Shown here in pieces: positions 20,741 through 31,955 of a stretch of DNA of 64,000 bases. Under the pieces are notes generated by a model that searched no databases, was not told the DNA's origin, and worked only from the letters and a program-made list of their open reading frames with translations. Origin of the DNA: Rallus limicola (taxonomy: Eukaryota; Chordata; Aves; Gruiformes; Rallidae). Each line of letters opens with the position of its first letter. Position 1 is the first letter of the stretch. The position numbers and the translations under genes are program-made. The stretch spans positions 1,310,001 through 1,374,000 of the forward strand of contig JAKCOZ010000018.1 in the NCBI GenBank assembly GCA_022605955.1. The letters run 5' to 3'.

Positions 20741-23700
20741 ATATACATCCCTGGGAAAGCACGGAGAAACAAAAGAAATACTGATGAATGGAGGAACAGA
20801 AGAGGGGATTGAAATGGCTCCATGCAGGAGCCCTGGCCAGTAGTGGTGTTTTGCAAAAGGAGAGGGGAGAAGGTGGTCTCCGTGGTGGGAAGTGTGGCTG
20901 CGGGTGGGACAGCTCAGGAGAGGACATCTGGACTTTGCTTTGGGTCTGATCATGCTGGGCAGGTTTGTGGTTCCTCCCTCTTTCTACACTCCAGGCACGA
21001 GGTGGGGAGAGCTGCCTCTCACCTGCACTGATCTCGAAGAACCCTGAATACACCCTGCCCTCTGGCTGGAAGCAAGCTGGGATGACTGCAAACTGATACC
21101 CAAGACTGCTCTGGGGATGTGGGCAGTGAGGGCTTTGTACAGGCTCTGGAAGGTGTTAGGCACCCTGTTTTAGTTTAGGGTATCCCTCTGATCCGAACTG
21201 GGCCAGCCATACTGCCACAGGGCACTCTGCCTTCATCAGCGTGCCAGCTCTGCATCCCGCTTCCCTGGGCTTCCGCTCATCCGCAGGCTCACACCTGTGT
21301 TCCTGCATGAGACCCTTGTGCGAGCCGGGGTGCACAGGCAGCCCCCGTGAGTCAGGCGGTGCGGGGACCATTGGCTGCACTGATGCAAAATGCTCACATG
21401 TGTCACAGCAAGGTGTAGAGGCTTTCCCACAAGCAGCATCTTCTCCCAAAGACAGCTTCCTTGATTTCAGGGCAAGGCTTCAGCAGGAGGAGACCGAAGG
21501 GACATAATTCACTCCAAGCACAAGAACCTTTTTCTGGCAGAATGTTAGACACATCCAGCAGCGGGTGGAAACTCCTTCCCTGCTCCAGAACACAGCGAGG
21601 TACGGCAGCTATCTCCAAGGAGGCTGAACCTAGTCACTGCATCTACAAGGACACCGGCTGATGGGCGAAGGCTAGCGTGCAGCAAAGTCTATTATTTCTT
21701 CATGTGATTAAAATTAATAATTTATACGGGAACAAAGTGACTTCCTGGTAATTTCTCGTGAGCTGTGATTCCTCCTCAGCAGCACTGGGGATGCCGGAGG
21801 AGACTCAAGGAAGAAATAATGGGAATGGATGAAGATGCTTCTGTGAAGGGCAGAGCGAGATGCCCTGTGAACGTACGGGCTCCGTGCTGGGATCAGACAG
21901 TCGCCCCTGCAATAAATATCCCCAGCTAAACGATGCATACCAAATGAGGATATACGTTATACCCAGTCCTCAAGAGCTGCAAGTACCATCCACTGTTCCC
22001 TACCAGGATGGTTCTGTCCTTGTTAGGAGGACCTTAGAGGGGAGCTTAGAGGGGAGGACCTCAGAGGATGCATCACTCAAAGGCCGGGAAACAGCAGGGT
22101 AGGATCATCCATCCCACTGATTGGTGTATGTTCTTGGGCAGATCTCTCTGCTCCCACATCTCTTTTTTAACTCCAAGACCCACTTTCTCTAGTTATGCAC
22201 AAGCTGTCAAGGGGAGGGCGGTCTCGTTCCTTGTGTTGCACACAGCAGACCGGGAGCCTGACTCTGCAGAGCCCTTGCGTCCCTGCTCCCCTGCCATCCT
22301 TCCTGAAGGCAACATGCCAACCTGCCCAAGGCAGATAAGCCAAATCCTGCAAAAACGCTGGGGTTTGAGCTGTTTGCTTATATACATGCTCATGTTCAAT
22401 TTTTTTCCCTCCCTTCGCAAGGAGAACCTGTGTTCACTGATAATGCAGAGTCGGGAGCGGCTGAATTGAGACATCAGAGCCTGACTGCAAAAATCATGCC
22501 AGGGAGAAGGGCAGCAACGCCGCCATGCTTCAGAGTCAGCACCAGTTGTGGGTAACTGTTAGAAGCAACAGTTTTGTTAACATCTCACTGGCCTGAGTGC
22601 ACCCCTGGCTCCCTCCTGGTGCTCCGTCTGCTCCCACGGCGGTGTTTTCGCTGCACGTTAACGGACACCCATGAGCAGCTGCTTGGTGGCGGCTCGCCAG
22701 CCTGCTGGCAGGAGAGGTGCAAGGCGCTGTGCACATAGGAGCTGGGCAGATGCCGCTTACAGTGACCGAACGGAGAGCGCTGGCCCCAGCAGTGCAGATG
22801 CAGATGATGCTCCTTGCCCACACCACCCTGGCCAGTGATGGGTCCCCAGGGCACATCCTATGAGTCCCTGTCCTCGTTAGTGGCACCTTGCAACAAGTGT
22901 TTCCTCTGCACAGGTGTTTCCTTGCTCTCATCCTTGTGCCTTTACACATTCCTCCCTCTTTTCAGCTGCCCATCACCCTGATACCAAATGCCAGAGGAGA
23001 TGTTGGGTGGTGGGTCCCATCTTCCCCCTCGAGAGAGTAGAATGTCCCCCACTGTGCCTGGCGTACCCAAGAGTTAGGGATGGGAAGAGGAATGCAGGCT
23101 TGAGTATTTCAAGTTGTGGTGGATAGATTCAGCTCCAAGATCTCTTGCTTTTTTTTCCTTTTCATTTCCTTTCCAGTGCAATAATCCTGCCTCCATCAGA
23201 GGGACGGATTTTCTGCCTTTTTTTTCCTTTTCCTCCTCCCACCAGATTTCCTAACACAGAAGAATTACAAGAACAGAAGGTGAAGATAGATCTTCCTCCT
23301 TTATTTTTATTTTATTTTATTTGGCATCCCTCCCTTGCTCTTTTGCCAAGTCGCTCTGATTCCTCTTCCCTGGCGCCCACGCTGCCTGCCCAGCGCAGGG
23401 GACACACGGTGCCCGTGGAGCACCGTGCTGTGCGTGGTGGCCATCGGCTCCTCTGTGGCAAGAGGAGGGGGCAGCAGAAATACCAACCCGAAACCCAGGG
23501 GAAGCACCCAGGTGGGCTTGAATCCCCCTCTGATGAGGAGCTGCTGAGTCAAGGGCTGAGCCGTGGCCCTCAGCTGTCCCACAGGTGGGAAAAGCTCGTC
23601 ATGGCAAGGGAAGACCACTGTGGAGCTCCAGCCTCGGAGCTTCCCACCCATGTCCTCATTCCTTGCCCAAAAGCCATCCGGTGTGTTTAGTCATCCTTCC

Positions 23701-23869
23701 CACCTTTATTTGAAGTCTTCTGAGCTCTGCCACATCCCTTTTCACCTGGGTGGCATTCAGTGTGTAGGCGCATGGGGGATTTATACAGCATCAGCGTGGT
23801 TTCTCTCTGTTTTGCTCTCTGTTCTTCTCTGAGTAATCCCTAACATTCAAAAATCCTTATTTTTTTTGT
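20741..23869. other. Unique sequence, no gene recognised
   Basis: A short AT-rich patch lies at about 21680-21790. A small irregular repeat of the word ttagaggggag lies at about 22030-22070. Pyrimidine tracts ending in CAG occur at 23176 and 23245, but only a weak donor-like site follows. A short TTTTA-type repeat lies at 23301-23323. Confidence 0.4.
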
Positions 23870-24215
23870 TCTCTGCTGAGCAATGAGCTGATGTTTTCAG
23901 AGAACTATCTATTATAACCCCGAGATCTTGTTCCTGAGAGTCAGTAGTCAGCTCAGAGCCCATCAGTTTATTTCTGAAGTTGGGAATGGTTTCTCCCACA
24001 TGCACTGCTATTTATCCACACTGAATTTCTCCTGTCATTTTCTTGGCCAGTCCCTCATCACAAGGTCCTTCTGCAGTCCCTCACAGTCAGCCCATGTCCT
24101 TAATATCCTAAATAATTTTGGAGCATCAACAAAAGCTGTCATTTTGGTCTCTGCTCCCTTCCTCTCCTGTTCCAGCAAGCCTGCACATAGTATCTTGGAG
24201 AAGTTTTTTGAGAAA
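23870..24215 (-). mobile_element. Ancient CR1 LINE fragment (old amniote subfamily)
   Basis: The stretch reads along the reverse complement of an old CR1 family common in turtles, crocodilians and birds. In order I see gagctgatgttttcag, ctataaccccgagatctt, ttcctgag, agcccatcagttta, cacatgcactgctatttatc, aatttctcctgtcattttc, ggccagtccctcatc, ccctcacagtcagcccatgt, cctaaataattttggagcat and the catcaacaaaagctgtca block. The order and spacing match well over about 340 bp, although many bases differ. It is inactive and much older than the avian-type CR1 copies here. Confidence 0.75.
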
Positions 24216-27200
24216 CCCCTAGAAAAGCCGTGACCCATGGAGGGGGACAGGAGAGAAGAGCCCCTGTGTCTACCCACAGTCCCAGTGGGCATCAAGTGTC
24301 TGGGAGCAGCGGAGATGGGCTCCAGGCAATCCAAGCAACAGGTATCTGCAGAGGCACCTGATTTCAATACTTTGCCCCCAAGATTTCCTGAGAAATGGGA
24401 TTGAAGGACCTTCAGTGACCATAGGGAGTGAAAACTTCCTGCAGAGGAACAGCCGCGGCTTTCCTGCACGAGCAGATGCTCGGTAGAATCGATACTCTCC
24501 AGGGAATTGTTCCAGAAGGTGAATGGAATAAAGTGATTCACAGTATTTAAAAAAATAAAGTAAAAAGAGAGACATCAGAGATCCTGGAATCTGTTCAGTT
24601 GGCATTGGGAGGTCTGTGAATAACAGACGCCCAAGGGAACTAATGATTTAAGCCAAAGCAATTTGGGTAACAGGACAGGCTTGGGGGGGGGTGTGGGGGG
24701 AGGAAACACAGTGCCAGATTTTGGATTATGCTGCACATCAGTGCTAAAAAAGAAGACACACATGTTGCAAATGCACAGCCCAGGAATACATTTTATAGCA
24801 TACTCCTAATGTGGCATGTGCTCTGCTTCTTCTTATTGATAATAGCTAACTATAGCTTCTCCTTCAGCTCTTCCTCCTCCTCTTCACCATTCCACTGTGG
24901 GATTTAATACGCCAGTGATGACATAGAAGGATGTCATCCAGGTTCTGTTAAATAGCTTTAAAAATTCCCAGGTGGGCATATTGGCTGTTCGGAGGTTCTG
25001 CCTTGCACGCTCCAGGCTTGCGTCACCAGGCAGTTGTGTCCAGGCTGGTCTGAACCTATTTGTTTCCTGTATTAGCATCTGAAATAGAGGGCCAGGGAAG
25101 CATCCTCCATCCAAGGCATCAGCTTTATTTGCTCAATAAGGCTGTGTGGTAAGAGCAGCAGGGTTCAATCTGTCCAGAAGTACATCTCTTTAAAATGTCA
25201 GATGATGCTCCAAGCTTCCACAGAGCTGGGAGTGCGTGTTTTCCTTCTGCAAACCGAAATCAAACCTCTCCGCTCACCTCTGTCCGCACTAGAAGCCCAG
25301 AGAAATTAATCACTTGGAACCCAGTGATAAATCAGCTTTTCTCTGGGAGAGGAGGCAGAAATATTCTTCCCCTTCCTCCCCACCAAGCGCAGCCTCTGTG
25401 CCCTCTGCCTCTCTGTGTGTGTGCAATGATGTGGGGTGCACCACTGCTCCACCCCCCACTTCAGCAGGGCCATACGAGCAGTCCTGGGCCAAAATCTGGG
25501 AAGTTTTATACATCTAGCTAACCTGTAGTGTTGGGCTGCTGGGAGGAAAGCAGCACGGGGTGATTGACACTTGCCGGCGTGTCCTGTGATCCTTCATTAC
25601 TGTGTTGGTCTCATTCAAGTGGAATGTTTGTTATGTGGCTGGTAATATCCTGGGTGACCTTTCCGTATCCAATCCCACTGCTCTCTGGAACTGAAAAATC
25701 ACTTTATTCAAGAATTTGGGGCAGTTTATCAGGCTGGTAAAACAACTCCATCCGCCCGTGACATTCATGTACCATCCCTGAGGGACCTGGGAGATCGCTG
25801 CCCAAAATGTGGACAGTCCATCACCACATTATTAACCCCACGTTATCCCATTGCCACAAGGGCTGTGCCACCCTTAAGACTACACTGTTCACCAGGGAGA
25901 GCTGGCACCAGAGCAGGCTGCTTGTCTTTGCTGATGAGTTCTCTGCAGCCAGGTCTTGGTGCAAGCTGCCCTTTGGGGGTCCCTAGCATCATTGCTGCTG
26001 GTTGTGTCCTCAGGTTATTGAAACAGGTGGTTCTTGTAGCTCATGTGGTGTTTCTCCTGGAGCTTTCACAAACAAACATCTCCCTTCTTTCCACATTCCC
26101 AGCAGCCCCTGACTGCTACAGGCCTCTGCAGAGCTGGTGCTCTGCTAGGGTCAGCCTTGAAGGGCAACAAAAAATCAGGTACATCTGCATCTACTCCCTT
26201 CCATGTGGAGCCCAGAGATGTGCTGGGTGGTTTGCTGACTAAACCAAAGGGGTCTTGTGGTTCTGCTTCCTAAGAGCTGATGGATGAGCCATTTGGCTGG
26301 TGGGGTGGTGAGAGTATCCTGAGGAGCAGCTGTTTGGCTGGCCATGGGCAAGGTTTTCCAGGGAGGATGATGAGCTTCTGTAGGGACTGCCTTGGCCATG
26401 AGCTGTGAGGTGCCTGTCTGATGAGGAGGCAAGGTGCCTGTGGGGAGATGGAGCAGAGGAACAGGGACAGGGCAGTGCCAAGCTGAGTGTCCACAGTAAA
26501 ACCACCAAAAAAACTTCAGATTCTGCCCCTGATCTCCAGTTCCTCCATTTTTTGGCACCCTGGGGAAGAACCCACTCCATCTGCTTAATAAGGTACCATG
26601 CTAGGCCATGGCCAGATGGGGCCTGACACCACCCTCGAGAGGCACAGCTCCACCTCACACCGTGGGAAGGCAGCCTGGGCAGCCAGCTCATCCCTCCCAC
26701 CTGGTACATCCCAGGAGGGAGGCGAGGAGCTGGGCTGAAACCGGGTGCCAAGCAGGGGGTGGCGCAGGGGGGACGGAAGCACGGCTCACCCCCGTCCCCT
26801 GACTCACGGCGGGTCCCCGTGATGCCGTGAGGCTCAGCGTGACAGCTCGGCTGCCTGCGGTCGTCTATAGCAACTGAGCCACCTTGGAAGACTGCGCTGC
26901 CTGTGTGGGCTTGAAATTATGTGGTTGTTTTTGTTCCCTCTCAGAAAAAAAAAGACAATCTGATTTGTATGTAACTCTGAATAAATTCCTTGTTAACCTT
27001 TACAGCCATCTGGAGGGAGAGTCACTCCTCGTGCAGAGCGCACCGCGGCTGTAGGAGGGAACGATGCTTCTGCTGGCAGATTTTGCAGGAGCTGGTGTGG
27101 AGGGAGCTGGAGTCACTGCACTGGGCAGGAGCCAGGACCCCAAACTCTGCCTGGGCAGAGTGTTGTGGTTCAGACTCTTCTGGGGTTGTCAGGAGTGAGC

Positions 27201-27456
27201 TGGTGCGTTCATCTGCCCCTTTTGCTCCTGGGCACAGGGCAATGGGAATAGCTTCTCACTGCTTGTCTTAGATAGGAGTCGGGATGGAAAGCCTCATTCT
27301 GAGAGCATGCTGGAGGTCTCAGTTTACTGGTTGGGTCATACTGCCCCAACACCACACTCTCTGTGTGCCCCCCACCCTGCTGAACACCTGAGCTTTGGGG
27401 AGTTGAGGGTTTGGGTCTGCTCTGTGTACTCAAGAGTCTCTCATGTCACATGGAAA
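24216..27456. other. Unique sequence; small CpG-rich patch at 26755-26870
   Basis: No gene is recognised. A patch at about 26755-26870 holds some twelve CpG within 115 bp, and a further few lie near 27030-27065. The minus-strand frame at 26239-26751 (170 codons) shows no domain. A G-rich tract lies at 24681-24705. Confidence 0.4.
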
Positions 27457-27530
27457 GAGCTGGGTCAGACCTGAAGGTCCATCCTATCTGTCCATGATCC
27501 CCAGGAGCATGTTCCAGCTTGCCAAAACAT
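27457..27530 (+). repeat. Possible ancient amniote interspersed repeat
   Basis: The words gagctgggtcagacctg and aaggtccatcctatctgtcc resemble an old repeat common in turtles, crocodilians and birds (ctgggtcagaccaaaggtcc, atctagcccagtatcctg). Similarity is clear for only about 45 bp and fades afterwards. The family name and class are not certain to me. Confidence 0.35.
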
Positions 27531-29379
27531 CTCCCTCAGATTCCTCTGCTTTGGAGTGGTCCCCTGGTAAGTCTGCTTTGGACCCACCGGGCGTTCTTTC
27601 ACCTCCACGTGCTCCTTGCAGAGTCTCATCTCTACTGGCACAGTGTCTGGCTCTTACCTGCCATCCTTGCTGTTCTGTTGACTTTCTGGGCTGAGAAGAC
27701 TGTAAGATTCATCACCTTTCATCTGCAACTGCAGCAACCAGCCAGGTAGTGTCTGAGAGAACCTGCTACATCCCTTGCTAAACATGTTTGGTGCTGTCTC
27801 TTCGGGTTGGCTCAGCACCCACGTTTCCAGAGGTGACAGCTCTTGAAATCCTTCATGTGGATTCTTCCTGGCTGGACGCAGGTGCAGCATCTTCCCTGGG
27901 ACAGGGGGTGAGCCAGCACCTCCTAACCATGGGGCTACAGCAGAAGTCCCTCTGGACCCATGAGACTCAGAGGCTTTCTAGCCATCTCTATAGCTCCTAA
28001 AGCTTTCTTGGTTATTCACATCTGATTATGTCAACCAAGAGGAAAAGAGTGTTCCTTCCTGGCATTTAAGAGTTGGTGAGGAGCTGGAAGTGGAGCAGAG
28101 GGACCCTATGGAGGAAAATTTCCCATGCCATCGCTATGGAGGATTCCTTAGCACAGGGATTTCCAGCAGCTCCTCTGGGATGTATAAGATATTTGGATGG
28201 CTGTTGGGTTACATTCATGTCTGCCCAAAGACCTCAAAGCACTTCCCAAAACTACACAATCACAACAAACCCATTTAAAGAAGCTGTGGATCAGTGAGCA
28301 CATGGGGCTCTGATCCTTGCTGTGGTGCCCCTTACCACTGGGCAGACTCCCTTACCCCAGTATAGCACTTAGTGTCTGGCTGCATCCCTGCCTGGTCCCC
28401 TGGCATCAAGGAAAGATGAGCAGAGGGAAGAGGGGACACTGGGCATCCACCCTCCTGCTGAAGGCAGCCCCGTGGCAGCGTGGACAATAGGATGAATTAG
28501 AGTTCCCGTGGATGTGAAAGCAAAGGGAGAGCACCAGCCAGAGAAACACAATGCAACTTTATTTTCTTTCTCTCTCTGCTCCTTTTAAAATTTATAAATA
28601 TTTTGAAAACTTTCCAAAGGGAGGGAAAAAACAGCAAGTTGCACATCAGTGACTCAATGCAGTGTCACACTGTTCATTAAGAAAGAAGGAAATCAAATCA
28701 TTACTGGAATTAATAAAGAAGAATCTTTTTGTTGACAAGGAGAGGGGGATGCACTTTAAACGGGTTGGGTGTAACACCACCATGGCTGGTTTCCAGCCCT
28801 GCTGAGCTCTGTCTGAAGGTCTTAATTATAAGCAGCTCAAAAAAAGCCAGGGAGAAAAGGAATTTACAACACAAAAGAAATAAATTGGATCTCAGATGCC
28901 TCTATACATATTTAATCGTTGGGATGCTGATGAAGAGGAATCTTTAATATTAGCCACCACGATACAGCTTTGCTTGTGGAGGGCTCCGGGGCGGGCACTG
29001 TGCCCGGTCGCCGGCAGATTTGGCTGGTGGAGATGCTGCTGCTGCTGCGGCGGACAGCTCTCGAGGCATGGCCACCAGCCGGCAGCCAGCAGCCTGAGAG
29101 GAGAAAAGCCCGACCTTTGGGTCAGGGAACTTGGCTGGAACATCAGTTGGATTGGGTGCCTCCTTGGAGCGCTCTCCAAGCACGATGACTCGGCCTTCAG
29201 AGTAACTGAAGGTCATCGAGACACTTGCTAAGTCCAAGAGCATCGCATGCGGTGCAGGCAGGGCACCCAAAAACCCTGGCAGAGCTTTCAGCTTCTGTGA
29301 AGCATGAGGGATGGTTGTAACCCACTTTCATTTCCAAGCCAGTCCCACCAAGTCCTCCCTGAACTCACTTAATTCCTGT
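27531..29379. other. Unique sequence; AT-rich part 28550-28960
   Basis: No gene is recognised. At about 28550-28960 the sequence becomes AT-rich, with complex composition and TTAAT motifs, a weaker candidate for a conserved noncoding element. On the minus strand, CTGCC/GTAAGAG-type bases near 27651-27662 form a good donor, but no convincing acceptor pairs with it. Confidence 0.35.
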
Positions 29380-29920
29380 TGCCATCTGAGCCCTGATAAC
29401 CACAAGGATTATTCGCCTTTACCCCACGGTGGATTCTGACTCTTCTGAACCTTCTTCTCATGTATTGATCTCCCACAACCTCCTGGGTAACCGTTTCCAC
29501 TGTATCTTTTTAAGGCTCCGTTTAGATATTATCTCTCCCTGCTTCTGTTTGTGTTTGCATAGCGCATCCTCATTAATTAGGATATCTTGTCGGACAGAGT
29601 GTAGTCTTCAGGGAGTTCCTCCAGTGATTTGTTTACAGATGTCAGGTTAGCAATAAATTGGGAGGAATAATTGACCTTTCCTGTAAGACTTTGCTAATCC
29701 TGTTTCTTCTTAACTGTTTCCAATTTTTAGTGTACTGCGGTGTTTTTCTTAATCAATTGTTCAGACTGTGAGAACATTAAGGGAGATGCGATCAGGAACA
29801 CGTCGCGGTGATGCAATTTTAATGATTCATTCCCTGTTCCTCATTAATTCATTTCATTTCGTGGTTCTTCAAGTGCTGACTTTGGAAGTTTTCAAGACTA
29901 AATAGTTGGGTTGTTCTAAA
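29380..29920. other. AT-rich block, candidate conserved noncoding element
   Basis: Complex, mostly T-rich sequence carries clustered homeodomain-type cores (cattaattagg near 29570, cttaatcaattg near 29748, tcattaattcattt near 29841). It matches no known repeat. An enhancer role is inferred from composition and motif density only. Confidence 0.3.
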
Positions 29921-30059
29921 AACCTGATTACAGGAGCCTTCTTGGTGTGAGCTGTGTGGCTGCAGCGGGCGGTGAGCAGGATCTGCTGGGTGGGCACAAG
30001 GTGGGCACGGAGCAAGAAGCTCACCCCAGCCTCCAGGACCTGACCTTGTGCCGAAACAG

Positions 30060-30620
30060 CTTCTAGTGAGAACAGTCAGCAGAACATTTCTATTAGAAAC
30101 TGCTACTTTTAAACAAGTTAATTTCCCCCATGAATCGAGGCGCTGTAAAGAGAAATCCCGAGTGGCAGGCTAACTATGATTGTGATACTCTCATTAGGAA
30201 TGCTCAGACTGAAGGTTTCTTTATTTATTTAACTATTTTTTTAACTGAGGAATACAAAGTTGTGGAAGTTAAAGGACTTGGAAGAGATCCAACTGTTGTT
30301 TTAAAAGAAATTGTTCCGTTTTTAAACTGCATTTCAGAAACTATAAAAATGTCTCAGATTTTGAAAACAAAACCTGGGGATACAGAACACTGCATTCCAC
30401 AAAAAAACAGAACTATTGGGGCTTTTCCCTATCAATTATTTTAAGAGGGCGATAACATCCCTGTTAACCAGCTGCACAGGCATCTAATGCTGCTACTAAT
30501 ATGCAACTGCAAGTCCTTACTGCTGATCTCTGACAATTAGCAAGGAAACGATTCTGCAGGGAAATCCTTACTCTGACTAATCCCTGGTTAGAAATTCAGA
30601 GATTGGTTAAATTTATCAGA
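30060..30620. other. AT-rich block with a 104-codon open frame
   Basis: The block is AT-rich and complex. On the plus strand, 30130-30444 is open for 104 codons from an ATG. Its composition (Lys, Glu, Ile, Thr, Asn, few low-complexity runs) is more protein-like than the Pro/Ser/Arg-rich chance frames elsewhere, but this follows from base composition. I recognise no domain. No strong promoter, polyadenylation signal or splice signals are seen, so I do not call it a gene. Confidence 0.2.
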
Positions 30621-30699
30621 TACAGTCAATTCAATGCAAAAGCATCTCTCCCACCAGCGGCGGTGACCCCCAGCCGAGTGGTTTCTGCGAGCGGGTGTG

Positions 30700-30870
30700 A
30701 TGTGACATGTACCCCTAATCTGCTTTTACACAGGCTCTTGTGGCACATTACACACTGTTAGACCCATCAGTTTATAAATCACATGTTCATTAGGATAAGC
30801 CGTTATCTCCTTTCACACAGAACTGTCACTTTAAAGCAACATTACAAATTACACGCTATCTCAGGGCTGT
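30700..30870. other. AT-rich block, candidate conserved noncoding element
   Basis: The block is short and complex, with many TAAT/ATTA and TTATAAAT-type motifs and no repeat match. Its flanks are GC-richer. It is offered only on composition and appearance. Confidence 0.25.
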
Positions 30871-31491
30871 AATTGTCTTGGGGATGCTCTGCAGTATCAT
30901 CGCGGGGTGTCCTCTGCCAGGAGCACTGGAGTGAGGGTGTGCAATGAATTTCCCAGGCCCACCACTTGAATCACTGCAGGGACTTTGGGCATCCTGGGTG
31001 CAGCTCATCCTGGAGCAGAGACACGTGTGCATCTCAGTCACTCGACCATTTTAACCCAAGCATGTCCTCCCAGAGTGATATTTACATGACAAGCCAAGGC
31101 AGTGGAATAAGATGCAGCATCTGCCATTCGTTGGGTGGAAGGGGAGTCTGGGCCTTTTGTTTAGAACTAAAAAGTCATATTTATAATTAAATAAAACAGC
31201 TCTCCAGGCAATCTCTCACCAAAGGCACCAAGTCCCCTTGGGTTTTCAAGCAAGCTTTGGGAAGACAATTTGGTGCCCAAGCCTTTGTAGCCAGGGGGTA
31301 AATAGTTTTCCCACTCTCATTCAGGAGGTTTGGGCTTATAGGGCAGTGTTTTGTGAGCACCACTTCCCAGAGCATCGCGGCATCACCCAGCCAGGAACCA
31401 GGCTGACATGTCCAGTGTGCAAAGCACCTCACTACAGACTCACTTCCCAGAGTCCTTCCTTAACTGGTCTGCACTGGGTAGTGGTACACGT
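30871..31491. other. Unique sequence before the TG/TC microsatellite
   Basis: Nothing is recognised. A short AT-rich stretch lies near 31170-31200. Confidence 0.4.
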
Positions 31492-31701
31492 CTCTGTGTG
31501 TGTGTGTCTGTGTGTGTGTGTGTCTGTGTGTGTCTGTGTGTGTCTGTGTCTCTGTGTGTGTGTCTGTGTCTCTGTGTGTGTCTGTGTGTGTCTGTGTCTC
31601 TGTGTGTGTGTCTGTGTGTGTGTGTGTCTGTGTGTGTCTGTGTGTGTCTGTGTCTCTGTGTGTGTGTCTGTGTCTCTGTGTGTGTCTGTGTGTGTCTGTG
31701 T

Positions 31702-31738
<37 letters not shown>
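31492..31738 (+). repeat. Compound TG/TC microsatellite, about 250 bp
   Basis: The tract is made only of TGTG runs interrupted at regular places by TC, in words such as tgtgtctgtgtgtgtc and tgtgtctctgtgtgtg. It ends in an uninterrupted TG run at about 31704-31737. The interruptions recur in a higher-order pattern, so the array grew by copying longer units as well as dinucleotides. It keeps all six frames open and yields long Cys/Val or Thr/His frames that are not genes. Confidence 0.98.
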
Positions 31739-31933
31739 TGCAAATTCCCAGCCCACAAAAGGGGGCTGAGCACCAGACTGCCCCAGTGCCTGGACAGAGA
31801 CTGCTCACCGTGCTGTATCCTGCAGGCAGAATTCCCTGGCTGTGGCTTTAATTAGGTTCTTGGGTGGAGACAGATGCTAATGAGCTAATCTTACTTTACT
31901 GAGTATTTTATTCAAAGTTTTGGTGGTATTATT

Positions 31934-31955
31934 ACTAGTAGTAGTAGTAGTAGTA
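31934..31955 (+). repeat. AGT trinucleotide microsatellite
   Basis: About seven AGT units lie in tandem in an otherwise AT-rich stretch. Confidence 0.9.

Noticed and set aside
31238..31855. Frames of 90-205 codons rich in Cys/Val or Thr/His
   Set aside because: They are products of the TG/TC microsatellite, which is open in every frame.
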